From Calothrix brevissima NIES-22 (GTDB taxonomy: Bacteria; Cyanobacteriota; Cyanobacteriia; Cyanobacteriales; Nostocaceae): a stretch of 64,000 bases of DNA. The stretch spans positions 6,874,583 to 6,938,582 of the forward strand of contig NZ_AP018207.1 in the NCBI RefSeq assembly GCF_002367995.1, in the 5' to 3' direction. Positions 26,714 through 35,346 of this stretch are shown piece by piece (position 1 is the stretch's first letter; every line of letters starts with the position of its first letter). A program made the position numbers and the translations under genes. The notes beneath the pieces were generated by a model, which saw only the letters and a program-made list of their open reading frames with translations, made no database searches and had not been told where the DNA came from.

Positions 26714-27484
26714 ATGAAATTTGCTATTGATATGGGACATAATTGTCCACCAGATACAGGCGCATTAGGTATTAAAAAAGAAGATGATTTAACTAAAGCC
26801 GTCGGTACACTGCTCATGCAAAAATTAAAAGCAGCCGGTCATACAGTAATTGATTGCACCCCAAAAACAGCTAGTACCGTCAAAGACTCTCTAGCGCAAA
26901 GAACTAATAAAGCGAATGCAAATAATGTGAATATTTATGTTGCTATTCACTTTAATGCATTTAACGGTAAAGTTCATGGCTCAGAAGTTTTCGCCATCAG
27001 TAACGCCTCTACAGGAATAGCGCAATCAGTTCTCAAAGAAATTGTCAAATTAGGATTTGCTAATCGCGGCGTCAAAAATACACCTTTATTCGTCTTAAGA
27101 AATACACAAATGCCAGCTATTTTAGTTGAATGCTGCTTTTGTGATTCCCAAACAGATATGGATATCTTTGATGTCGAAAAAATGGCCGAAGCCATCAAAG
27201 ATGGATTAATTGGTGATTCTAAAGACGAAACAGCTAAATCTGATAAAGACAATAAAGATGATAAAGAGCATATTTTGGAAATTACAACAGCAACTGTATT
27301 AAAACCCTCTACAGATCAATCCTCAGATTTACCCAAAGAGAGTTTAATTGAGATTGCTCCTGGAAAATACCCAGTCTTAGACGCTCGTTTTGAAGAACAA
27401 CATTATTGGGTGAAGTGGCCTGACAAAACCAAAGGAAACCGAGATACACATTTTGTGTTTGCTGGACACTGTAAAGTTGTGTAA
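26714..27484 (+). CDS. N-acetylmuramoyl-L-alanine amidase (Amidase_3)
   Basis: A zinc amidase cleaving the MurNAc-L-Ala bond of peptidoglycan. The 256 residues divide into an Amidase_3 catalytic domain (1-168) with zinc ligands H9 (DMGHN), E23 and H79 (AIHFNAF) and catalytic E139 (LVECCF), and a Lys/Asp-rich linker (170-195). A C-terminal domain of about 45 residues follows (APGKYPVLDARFEEQHYWVKW), resembling an SH3-like or binding module. No signal peptide is visible, which is odd for a cell-wall enzyme and fits phage-lysin-like or cytosol-stored forms. The ATG at 26714 follows ACACAGGAGATAAAT, a strong ribosome-binding site. A GC-rich terminator follows. Confidence 0.88.
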   Translation: MKFAIDMGHNCPPDTGALGIKKEDDLTKAVGTLLMQKLKAAGHTVIDCTPKTASTVKDSLAQRTNKANANNVNIYVAIHFNAFNGKVHGSEVFAISNASTGIAQSVLKEIVKLGFANRGVKNTPLFVLRNTQMPAILVECCFCDSQTDMDIFDVEKMAEAIKDGLIGDSKDETAKSDKDNKDDKEHILEITTATVLKPSTDQSSDLPKESLIEIAPGKYPVLDARFEEQHYWVKWPDKTKGNRDTHFVFAGHCKVV

Positions 27485-27495
27485 TAAAACCACAC

Positions 27496-27518
27496 AAGGG
27501 CGGGGTTTCCCCGCCCTT
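27496..27518 (+). terminator. Intrinsic-type terminator after the amidase gene
   Basis: AAGGGCGGGG and CCCCGCCCTT form a perfect 10-bp stem with a TTT loop, 12 bp beyond the stop codon. The 3' side is A-rich (ACAAAAATC), so it may also act on transcripts arriving from the right. Confidence 0.65.
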
Positions 27519-27589
27519 ACAAAAATCTTAATTATCTATGATAAATTGACGCCAAACCTCACGATCGTCGCTCCCACCCATGACAAACC

Positions 27590-27844
27590 GTAGGGGCATG
27601 GCAGTGCCCATTGGTGTCAACTTAAGCTAAAAGCTATATAGGGCAGGCGTTGTGCAAAACCCTCTCGCCCTCATCCCCTAACCCCTTCTCCCCCAGGAGA
27701 AGGGGAATTGGATCTCTAGCTCCCCTCTCCCCAGGGGAGAGGGGCTGGGGGTGAGGGCAGAACGTTGTCGCCAAGCGGGTTTCGCCTTAAGTTGACACGT
27801 ATGGGCACTGCCATGCCCTCTAAAATATATTGATATGCCGCAAA
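27590..27844. repeat. Three-layer nested repeat (insertion within insertion)
   Basis: Outer layer: GTAGGGGCATGGCAGTGCCC (27590-27609) and the continuation GGGCACTGCCATGCCCTC...GATATGCCG (27803-27840), the two halves of the repeat seen uninterrupted at 2670-2717. Middle layer: terminal inverted repeats GTGTCAACTTAAG (27614-27626) and CTTAAGTTGACAC (27786-27798). Inner layer: imperfect inverted GC-rich repeats, GCCCTCATCCCCTAACCCC (from 27668) against CTGGGGGTGAGGGC (ending 27759), with AGGAGAAGGGG and CCAGGGGAGAGG modules. There is no coding capacity. Confidence 0.75.
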
Positions 27845-28305
27845 CATTATTTAAAAATAAAATAACCAATGCCCCATGCCCAATGCCCAATGCCCAATTA
27901 CCGCAGATATACGCAGAAGTATGGAGCTAACTCATAGCAGCAATTATGTTTAATTACTGAATTCAGCAGGTAATGAGGTGTCACACCCCTGATAGCAGAT
28001 AAGGGAAAATACTGTATTATTTATTAAATTAATCGAGCAGCAAATAATTTCTGCAAAAATAACTAGTTAATACTAGTGAATGTCACCAGCCAATTCTCAA
28101 GATGATAATTCTTAACCACATATTTTATCTGGAATTAGTGGTTAAATCTAGGTATCATCAGATTAAGTAGGTAAGGCATAATATCAAGTTATTAAAATTC
28201 GGCACTAGATTATGTCCGATGTTCGTAATCTACGAATGACGAATTGATATTAGCCCTACCTATGGTGAATATCCATTTGGGTCAATTATAAAGTTGTAGA
28301 TTGTG
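27845..28305. other. Intergenic region right of the nested repeat
   Basis: 460 bp. GCCCAATGCCCAATGCCC repeats at about 27868-27898, then AT-rich DNA with no ORF, hairpin or promoter that I could support. Confidence 0.4.
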
Positions 28306-29619
28306 TTACAGTCTTTGTCCTGTATAAATTGAGCGGACTTCGCCATTCCGACGAACGATCGCTTCCCCATTACTTACATCTACTAGTGTCCAGCCGCTAG
28401 AACCGATGTTTTCACCAATTGTAAAGCGTTGTGTAGTCCCATCAACTTTAAACAAAGCCGCAGATTTGCTTCCTAACTCTAGTACTCCCTCTAAGATATG
28501 GGTAGGTTGTGACACAACTGACACAGCCTGTTGCAGGGATGGAGTAGATACCGCTTCTGTAGATGTTGTCATTGTAGACATCTGTGCTGGTGCAGCCCGG
28601 AATGGGACAACTGGTAACGTGGGTAGCAAATTGGATGATTGCCCAACTACCACTGGTGCAGTACGTACACTCACAGGCTTCAAATCTGTGCGTACAGCCG
28701 CAGCAAACATATTAACGCTGACAGGTTTAGCGGGTTTGCGCGCGGCAGTTAAAACATTTTTAACCGCGACAGGACGGGAAATTTTTGATACAGTCGCTAC
28801 AGGCGATTTAGTTTTGGGAATTTGCGGTAGTAGAGACGGTACGTTGCGCATTGGAGCAGGTGCTTGATACACAGGTATGTATATGCGCTCAACAATGTTC
28901 TTCGTAATTCTTGGAGCTGGAGGTGGATTATTTACGGCTAGAGGTGTAGGTAAAATCAGGTTTTTTTGCTCGCTAACTACAGGTAAAGCTGCTGTTTTGG
29001 GAATTTCACTCAAGGTAGTATTTCCCGGAGTAGCGTTGCTTTGATCGTTTTTGCTTTGTTGCTGTTCAATAATTGACAGCGCCCCTAGCATGTAATCAAC
29101 CAACTCAGCTTGAACATCAACTTTTTTCGGTAACTCCGGCTGCGGTTCCTGGATATATGCGGATGTTATGGGCTTAGAGGTGGCGAAAGTTAGCACTCTG
29201 GAGTTGAATAAGTAGATTATGCCCGCGATCGCTACACCGATAATCGTTGCCCCAACAATAATTAATCCACTAAAAGGACTCTTACCTTTTTTCACCTTGC
29301 GAATAACTGCTTTTTTCGCAGGGGTATCAACTACTACTGGGTTGACAGTCTTTTCCCTGATTTGAGAAACTCCTTCCACCGATTGATGTAGTTCATCTGG
29401 CAAGACAATCTGCGGCATTTTCACTGTTTGCAGAGGCACATACTCTACATTCACAGTTTGGTGGTGGTAATCCCCGGTAGCATCCAGAACATTATCGATA
29501 TCGGCAAAGATTTCATCCATCAAGCCATCAGCGTAGACTTCAATCGTCCAAGGCTCGTTGGTAATCAATTCATCTGATGGTTCTGGAATAATGATATGAG
29601 TGCTGGCTTCTTTTAACAT
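28306..29619 (-). CDS. Membrane-anchored protein with C-terminal GspC/PilP-like domain
   Basis: A cyanobacterial protein of 437 residues without a firm family name. The N-terminal 105 residues are cytosolic and acidic. A Lys-rich stop (RKVKKGKS) and one membrane helix (GLIIVGATIIGVAIAGIIYLF, about 118-138) follow. A long Pro/Ala/Val-rich extracytoplasmic linker runs from about 150 to 370. A compact C-terminal domain (about 372-437) reads ILEGVLELGSKSAALFKVDG, RFTIGENIGSSGWTLVDVSN and EAIVRRNGEVRSIYTGQ. This resembles the beta domain of GspC (type II secretion) and PilP (type IV pili), which contacts the secretin. A pilus or secretion-envelope role is inference. It is monocistronic; no other pil gene is nearby. 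Confidence 0.7.
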   Translation of the reverse strand: MLKEASTHIIIPEPSDELITNEPWTIEVYADGLMDEIFADIDNVLDATGDYHHQTVNVEYVPLQTVKMPQIVLPDELHQSVEGVSQIREKTVNPVVVDTPAKKAVIRKVKKGKSPFSGLIIVGATIIGVAIAGIIYLFNSRVLTFATSKPITSAYIQEPQPELPKKVDVQAELVDYMLGALSIIEQQQSKNDQSNATPGNTTLSEIPKTAALPVVSEQKNLILPTPLAVNNPPPAPRITKNIVERIYIPVYQAPAPMRNVPSLLPQIPKTKSPVATVSKISRPVAVKNVLTAARKPAKPVSVNMFAAAVRTDLKPVSVRTAPVVVGQSSNLLPTLPVVPFRAAPAQMSTMTTSTEAVSTPSLQQAVSVVSQPTHILEGVLELGSKSAALFKVDGTTQRFTIGENIGSSGWTLVDVSNGEAIVRRNGEVRSIYTGQRL

Positions 29620-29830
29620 AAGGCTTGTGGGTGGTAGTTGCGAGGACGGCTCAATACCGCCCCTACTGCCTGGAAATGAGTATTTTTTGTGAAACTTTCA
29701 ATCTTCCGTCCATACTAGACGAGTTGATTGGTTTGTGGTATTAAATTCAACTTAGAATCTAGAGATTGCTGATAATGCTATTTCTGGATTCATGTCATCT
29801 ATCATACCCATCTCTTCCCTACTACTATAC

Positions 29831-31774
29831 TCAAGCTTCATGAAGTTTTTTTGAAGCCAAAGCCGAAAACTCTGACTGGCTCTTGGTTTTACGTAATTCC
29901 AGAAATATTAATAAAGCATTAATATCTGCCGGGTTTACGCCACCTATACGTGCTGCTTGACCGATGGTAAGTGGTTTTACTTTACTTAACTTTTCTCGCG
30001 CTTCTTTAGACAGGGTATCAATTGTTGTGTAATCTAAATCAGCAGGTAACTGGCGATTGGCTTGACGAGCAATTTGCTCAATCTGATTTTGTTGTCTAGC
30101 TAGATAACCAGAATACTTTATGTCAATTTCTGCACCTTCTTTCTCAAGCTGATTCAGGCTGGGATTTCCTAATCCGTATCTATCGAGATCGATATAGTGG
30201 AATCCCGGACGACGTAATAAGTCAGCTAGAGTAATCGAACCTTTAATGGCTTGTTGAGTATCAGATGCGATCGCTTTTCCGATCTCATCATGTTCTTTAA
30301 TGCGCGTACCGTGTAGCCGTTCTTTTTCCGCAATAATCTGCGCTTGTTTGCGGGTATATAATTCCCAACGGCGATCGTCAATTAAGCCAATTTCCCTACC
30401 CAAAGGAGTCAATCGCTGGTCAGCATTATCGGAACGCAGTATTAATCTATATTCAGACCGACTCGTAAGCATACGGTAAGGTTCGCGTAAATCCTTTGTA
30501 CATAGGTCATCCATCAAAGTCCCTATGTAACTTTGCTCACGTGGAAAAACAATCATTTCCTGACCGCGCACAAACCGCGCCGCATTCACACCAGCCACAA
30601 ATCCTTGGGCGGCTGCTTCTTCATAGCCTGTTGTCCCGTTAATCTGTCCAGCACAAAACAGCCCCGCAATTTTTTTCGTCATCATTGTCGGATAACACTG
30701 AGTTGCAGGTAAATAATCATATTCCACAGCATAAGCCGGACGTAGCATCACGCAGTTTTCCATACCAGGAAGACTGCGTAACATTTGGATTTGCAAATTT
30801 TCTGGTAAACCTGTGGAAAACCCTTGAATGTAAAGTTCGGGAATATCCCTACCTTCTGGTTCAATAAAGATTTGATGGCTTTCTTTATCAGCAAAGCGGA
30901 CAATCTTATCTTCAATACTCGGACAATAGCGAGGCCCTTTGGCTTCTACCCATCCACCATATACAGGCGACAAATGTAAATTCTCTTGAATCAGGCGATG
31001 AGTTTCCGCCGTCGTGCGGGTAATGTAGCATGGCATTTGCTCTCTTTCTACCCAGACTTGGGGGTCAAAGCTAAACCAGCGCACTTCTTCATCTCCCGGC
31101 TGGAGAGACATTTTACTATAGTCTACCGATCGCTTGTCTACCCTTGCAGGCGTCCCAGTTTTGAGCCTTCCTGTTTCAAAACCCAGGCGATTTAAGGTTT
31201 CCGTTAAGCCTTCCGCCGCAAATTCTCCGGCGCGTCCCGCCGCCATTGACTTATTTCCTACCCAAATCTTACCGCCCAAAAATGTCCCCGTCGTCAAGAT
31301 AACTGCTGTACATTGGAAAGCTACACCAAAGTAAGTCTCAACACCGATGACTTCATCATTAGCACCCAGCACTAAGTCTGTAACCATTCCCTCGCGGATG
31401 GTTAAATTCTCTTGATTCTCGACAATCCCCTTCATCACGGCTGCATATTCGCGCTTATCAGTCTGGGCGCGTAAAGCCCACACAGCAGGCCCCCGTGAAG
31501 AATTGAGAATCCGCTTTTGCAGGTAAGTCCGGTCTGCCATTTTGCCAATTTCCCCACCCAAAGCATCAATTTCATGGGTTAATTGAGATTTAGCAGGGCC
31601 GCCCACTGCCGGATTACATGGTTGCCAAGCAATTTTATCTAAATTTAGCGTCAACAGCAGAGTCCGACAACCAAGACGCGCAGTAGCCAGGGCTGCTTCA
31701 CAGCCGGAGTGACCTGCACCGACGACAATAACATCAAAAGCGTCTTGAAATTCCACTGAATTGTGCATGGTCAT
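29831..31774 (-). CDS. mnmG: tRNA uridine-5-carboxymethylaminomethylation enzyme MnmG (GidA)
   Basis: MnmG with MnmE installs the cmnm5 group on wobble uridine 34 of tRNAs, using FAD and methylene-tetrahydrofolate. From ATG 31774 it has 647 residues, in line with the family's roughly 630-640. FAD-binding [17 protein letters not shown] lies at the start, followed by [51 protein letters not shown] and the C-terminal [16 protein letters not shown]. The frame stays open up to 31888, but those 38 extra residues do not resemble MnmG, and [19 protein letters not shown] is the natural N-terminus. It is divergent from the VanY-like gene. Confidence 0.95.
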   Translation of the reverse strand: MTMHNSVEFQDAFDVIVVGAGHSGCEAALATARLGCRTLLLTLNLDKIAWQPCNPAVGGPAKSQLTHEIDALGGEIGKMADRTYLQKRILNSSRGPAVWALRAQTDKREYAAVMKGIVENQENLTIREGMVTDLVLGANDEVIGVETYFGVAFQCTAVILTTGTFLGGKIWVGNKSMAAGRAGEFAAEGLTETLNRLGFETGRLKTGTPARVDKRSVDYSKMSLQPGDEEVRWFSFDPQVWVEREQMPCYITRTTAETHRLIQENLHLSPVYGGWVEAKGPRYCPSIEDKIVRFADKESHQIFIEPEGRDIPELYIQGFSTGLPENLQIQMLRSLPGMENCVMLRPAYAVEYDYLPATQCYPTMMTKKIAGLFCAGQINGTTGYEEAAAQGFVAGVNAARFVRGQEMIVFPREQSYIGTLMDDLCTKDLREPYRMLTSRSEYRLILRSDNADQRLTPLGREIGLIDDRRWELYTRKQAQIIAEKERLHGTRIKEHDEIGKAIASDTQQAIKGSITLADLLRRPGFHYIDLDRYGLGNPSLNQLEKEGAEIDIKYSGYLARQQNQIEQIARQANRQLPADLDYTTIDTLSKEAREKLSKVKPLTIGQAARIGGVNPADINALLIFLELRKTKSQSEFSALASKKLHEA

Positions 31775-31954
31775 ACTTACAAGGTCAACAAACTGAGAGT
31801 TATTTTCAATTTTAACTGATACCGTAGTTTCATGGATGTGCTGGGAATTGCACGTTAACCTATTCCACAATTGAAAATTATTTATCAATCGTTAAATAAA
31901 CTGAATATTCTCTACAATAAGAAATTGTTTAAACAATTTCATAATTATGTAAAC

Positions 31955-32803
31955 ATGCACAGGATATTGCAGAAATTATCTCTATTAACAATTATTTTTT
32001 TGATTACTTTTACCTTAGCCGCGAGTAATAGAATTGTTCGCCACCAACCAGTTATTCAAAGCGTCAATTTCAACAGTTGCTTAAATAATGCAGAATGTCT
32101 GATTTCTCCCAATTCGACATCTTCACCAAGTCCAATTACACCATTTACCCCCAACACTGAATTAACCGAACAACAGAGATTTTTATCAGCAGTTGCAATT
32201 AAATTACCGACAATTCCTCAATCAGGTTCTTACGAATATATTTTATTGCGTAAATATGGCGCAGTATTTGTTAATCAAGAGCCAGAAATTAAATTACCAG
32301 CAAAAGTTCTCTTAGATAACGACCAAGAAACTAAAGAATTTCAATCTACCCTAACGATGATTAAAGTAGATGGTACTAAAGATTGTTATTTACAACAAGC
32401 CGCAGGATTAGCTTTAAATAAAGCCAAAACAATCCAAAAAATTTCTCTCAAATCAGGTTATGGTGGCGGTGATTGTACGCGAACTTACAGCACGAATCTG
32501 CGATTTTGGCGCAAATATGCTAACAACAGAACTTTAGAAAAAGTCCGTCAGGGTAAAGAAACAGCAATTTTAAGCATAGTTGCACCGCCAGGAACATCAC
32601 AACATCTCTGGGGATTAGCTATTGATTTACGCTTATCAAGTCAAAAGCAAAGACAGGCTTTAAATCAAAATGGCTGGTTTCAAACTGTAGAAGGTGATAC
32701 GCCACATTGGACTTATTTAGGTTTAAATGAGTCACAATTACCTGTGTTTGGGTTTCAGAAAAAATTAGTCAAAGGTATCGCTTATTGGATTACACCAATT
32801 TAG
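31955..32803 (+). CDS. D-alanyl-D-alanine carboxypeptidase, VanY type (peptidase M15B)
   Basis: A zinc DD-carboxypeptidase that trims D-Ala from peptidoglycan peptides. The start chosen is ATG 31955 (MHRILQKLSLLTIIFLITFT), which gives a signal peptide or anchor and 282 residues; a TTG at 31871 would add 28 residues. The M15 zinc motifs are present: SQHLWGLAIDLR (SxHxxGxAxD) and the C-terminal HWTYLG (ExxHW-type, here DTPHWTY), with SGYGGGDCTRTYSTNLRFWRKY before them. The N-terminal 60 residues after the signal are low complexity (Ser/Thr/Pro). It probably acts in the periplasm. Confidence 0.88.
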   Translation: MHRILQKLSLLTIIFLITFTLAASNRIVRHQPVIQSVNFNSCLNNAECLISPNSTSSPSPITPFTPNTELTEQQRFLSAVAIKLPTIPQSGSYEYILLRKYGAVFVNQEPEIKLPAKVLLDNDQETKEFQSTLTMIKVDGTKDCYLQQAAGLALNKAKTIQKISLKSGYGGGDCTRTYSTNLRFWRKYANNRTLEKVRQGKETAILSIVAPPGTSQHLWGLAIDLRLSSQKQRQALNQNGWFQTVEGDTPHWTYLGLNESQLPVFGFQKKLVKGIAYWITPI

Positions 32804-32809
32804 TTAATT

Positions 32810-33068
32810 CGTAATTCGTAATTCGTAATTCGTAATTCATAATTATGAAATTTGGGTATTATCTGCCAATAAGGTTCAGTTAGCCCCAAATATCCGATTT
32901 AGCTTATTGTATTTTAGGAAACCACTGCGTTAAGGCGTAAATTAATATACCATTCCCAATGGTGCAAAAGTAGATAATATAATGCTTTTGGCTTTTGGCT
33001 TTTGGCTTTTGACTTTTGACTTTTGACTTTTGACTTTTGACTTTTGACTTTTGACTTTTGACTTTTGA
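32810..33068. repeat. AATTCGT and CTTTTGA/GCTTTTG tandem repeats
   Basis: About four copies of AATTCGT (32808-32846) follow the carboxypeptidase stop. About twelve copies of a TTTTGGC / TTTTGAC heptamer run from 32983 to 33068, up to the 3' end of the HicB-like gene. The AATTCGT family also lies at 9058-9093 (inverted) and 34155-34180. Confidence 0.85.
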
Positions 33069-33090
33069 CTTACTCGCCATTGTCGCCTAT

Positions 33091-33285
33091 TTATCGCACA
33101 TCTACATAGCGTAACTCTGCATTTTGAGTGATTTCATCAAAATTTTCTAAATAGGTTTTAATTGCTTCTTTGATGTTCTCTAAGGCTTCTTCTTCGGTTT
33201 CTCCCAAAGTCCAACATCCTGGTAAAGCGGGACACCAAATAGCATATCCTGTTTTCGTTTTGTTTAACTTGACTTTGTAACGCAT
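33091..33285 (-). CDS. HicB-like protein (UPF0150), orphan
   Basis: A 64-residue protein with the HicB antitoxin N-terminal partial RNase-H-like fold: MRYKVKLNKTKTGYAIWCPALPGC, followed by GETEEEALENIKEAIKTYLE. It lacks a C-terminal helix-turn-helix or ribbon-helix-helix DNA-binding extension. HicB-like proteins normally neutralise a HicA mRNA interferase encoded beside them. No HicA-like frame was found on either side. A 30-codon ORF (33314-33406, minus strand, MSVHPQIYSGELIVPV) lies immediately upstream but does not look like HicA. It may be a solitary regulator or a remnant of a toxin-antitoxin pair. Confidence 0.8.
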   Translation of the reverse strand: MRYKVKLNKTKTGYAIWCPALPGCWTLGETEEEALENIKEAIKTYLENFDEITQNAELRYVDVR

Positions 33286-33569
33286 ATCTACAAAACCGCT
33301 TTTGCTTGTTATTTTAACTTCTTAAATTAAACAAAAATTTATCTTGTGATACTGCACAAACTGGAACTATTAATTCTCCAGAATAGATTTGAGGATGTAC
33401 TGACATAAATCATTCATTTTCAGCAAAAAAGTAGTTTTAGAAACATTTATTAGGTTTCGGCACTAACTGAACTGTATTGAATCTTGGGACTGAAATTTTA
33501 CCAGTAGCTTTCCTCATACGATAATAATTATTACAATAAAGGCACATACTTGAATCTGGAGTGCTGGCA

Positions 33570-34148
33570 GTGGGCTTATTTGATGATTTAAGTCGGTTTC
33601 TGGAAAACCGTTTAGAAGAATTCTTGCGGAATAATCCCCATTTGGAATTAGAAGCGCTGTTAGAACAGCTACGGGAGCAAGAAGAAGATACTTTAAAGCT
33701 GGTTGCTGATTTACAATTGCAGGAAAAGCGATCGCAAGAAGATATTCTATCTACAGCACAAGAAATTCAGCGTTGGCACATCCGCGTTCAAAAGGCTAAA
33801 GCTGCTGGTAGAGATGATTTAGCCCTCGCAGCCCAAGAACGAGAAGCCGCCCTCTTGCGCGAAGGTAATCAGCGCTGGGGACACATGCAAGGCTTAAAAG
33901 AACGGATTAACCAATCTCAAGAATTACTACAAAAAATTCAGGCGCGGCGACAAGAGGTACAAGCCAAAGCCTCTGAGGCACAACAAGCACGGGCTAAAGC
34001 GCAAGCTCAACAGCGTTTAGAAACCGATGGTTGGTCAAAGGCATCTGGTAGTAATTCTAGTAGTTTTGACGACTTAGAAGAAAAGTTTCGGCGCTGGGAA
34101 ACAGAAGATGAGTTAGAACAAATGAAACGCAATTTGGGCAAAAAATAA
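33570..34148 (+). CDS. TIGR04376-type cyanobacterial coiled-coil protein
   Basis: A cyanobacteria-specific hypothetical protein, recognised by its N-terminus (GLFDDLSRFLENRLEEFLRN followed by NPHLELEALLEQLREQE). It is almost entirely helical and coiled-coil, rich in Gln, Glu, Ala and Arg, with a flexible Ser/Asn segment (about 155-168) and a charged C-terminal helix (EEKFRRWETEDELEQMKRNL). The overall look is PspA/IM30-like, but no family link is claimed. The GTG at 33570 is preferred over the GTG at 33561, because CTGGAG at 33556-33561 then sits at good ribosome-binding distance and the product starts (M)GLFDD. It has 192 residues and an unknown function. Confidence 0.82.
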   Translation: MGLFDDLSRFLENRLEEFLRNNPHLELEALLEQLREQEEDTLKLVADLQLQEKRSQEDILSTAQEIQRWHIRVQKAKAAGRDDLALAAQEREAALLREGNQRWGHMQGLKERINQSQELLQKIQARRQEVQAKASEAQQARAKAQAQQRLETDGWSKASGSNSSSFDDLEEKFRRWETEDELEQMKRNLGKK

Positions 34149-34634
34149 TTTATAATTCGTAATTCGTAATTCGTAATTTAACAATTTTTCTATACTCAGC
34201 TTATACATATTGGTAAGTTAAGTTGCTGTATTTTTACTTAAGTTGTTACACAATAATAAATTAGGAATTATGAATTGTTGACGACAGCATTTTTTAGCTA
34301 AATGAAGTATACAGATAGGGGCACCAATATTGTTGTGCCCTGATAATTAATTTGCCATTTGCTATCTATTTGATAGATTTTTTGGATGATTTAGCTTAAA
34401 TAAGTATCTCAGACATTAATTTTCAAAGTGAATTATGGAAATTTTATTTAATTTATCAACTTGGCTTTAATTTATTGTTAAATTTAATTTAATAAGACTG
34501 TCAGCCCTGATTGGGCATTTTTTATCTCTTCGTCTCCCTTCCCTTTGCTCTAGTTATTGAGGGAAACCGAGGCGCTAGCTTGTTGTTTGCAATTGCCACA
34601 GTATTACCTAAACTTGCCAAATTAGAACTGAGGC
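34149..34634. other. Intergenic region before the permease gene
   Basis: 485 bp. It starts with AATTCGT repeats (34155-34180) and is then AT-rich. A weak GCCC/GGGC hairpin followed by ATTTTTTAT lies near 34504-34525. No gene was seen. Confidence 0.4.
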
Positions 34635-35207
34635 ATGGAACATAGTATACCTCTAGATATTTTATCTAGCCTGCAAAAATTATTTGTGGGCTATATCCCC
34701 GCCGCAATTTTAGGTGGTTTCATTGGTTACTTAATTAGTTTAAATAACCCCATCTATCAGATCAGTAAGCGGATATTTCAAATACCCCATAGTATCCCGC
34801 CTATAGCATTGCTACCCATATCTCTCATCTTATTTCCAGATAGTGAAGTTGCATCTGTAATGGTAATTTTTATTGGCACTCTCTGGACAATGATTTTAAA
34901 TATGGCGATAGGAATGGGGCATTTTTATAGACAGAATAAAAGCTTTCGTGCAGCAATTTTTCATACATTTCATGCTTTGAAAGTTAGCATTTGGGTAGCC
35001 TGGTTTACAGTCATTGCTATAGAAATGCTAATTGGGCAAAAGGGACTGGGTTTACTAGTCTGGGATGCTTATAAAGCTGGCAATATTAATTACTTAATCC
35101 AGGCAATAATTTATATTGGTGTGATTGGCTGTTTACTCGATCAGTTTTTAGATTTTAGTACCTATCTTTTGGTACAAATGGTTTCTGGAAGTAAGAAGTC
35201 TAGTTAA
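34635..35207 (+). CDS. Shortened ABC-type nitrate/sulfonate permease-like protein, orphan
   Basis: A membrane protein of 190 residues resembling the NrtB/SsuC/TauC permeases (BPD_transp_1): VGYIPAAILGGFIGYLISL, FQIPHSIPPIALLPISLILF, VMVIFIGTLWTMILNMAIGM and VAWFTVIAIEMLIGQKGLGLLVWDA. In normal members the cytosolic EAA loop (EAA...G..., about 30 residues) lies between the N....G region and the VAW..IVA.EM helix. Here only a short stretch (RQNKSFRAAIFHTFHALKVS) lies there, with no EAA motif. The protein is also shorter than the usual 250-280 residues. No ATPase or binding-protein gene is adjacent. It may be inactive for ABC transport, or have a new role. Confidence 0.72.
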   Translation: MEHSIPLDILSSLQKLFVGYIPAAILGGFIGYLISLNNPIYQISKRIFQIPHSIPPIALLPISLILFPDSEVASVMVIFIGTLWTMILNMAIGMGHFYRQNKSFRAAIFHTFHALKVSIWVAWFTVIAIEMLIGQKGLGLLVWDAYKAGNINYLIQAIIYIGVIGCLLDQFLDFSTYLLVQMVSGSKKSS

Positions 35208-35346
35208 TTAGATTTAATTAGATTGCGTTTCCCGCAGGGGTTGCCGCAGGCATCGCACCATCCACACAATGCCACTCAATATTTAAATTTTGGATTTTGA
35301 ACTTTCAATCCAAAATCCAAAATTTAAAATCTAAAATTCGCTGAGA

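Noticed and set aside
27678-27890. Minus-strand 70-codon frame over the nested repeat
   Set aside because: It translates the GC-rich inner repeat (LTPSPSPLGRGE-type), a common artefact of this repeat family.
31775-31888. 38-residue N-terminal extension of MnmG
   Set aside because: The family starts close to [17 protein letters not shown]; the extension has no similarity and overlaps the divergent gene's upstream region.
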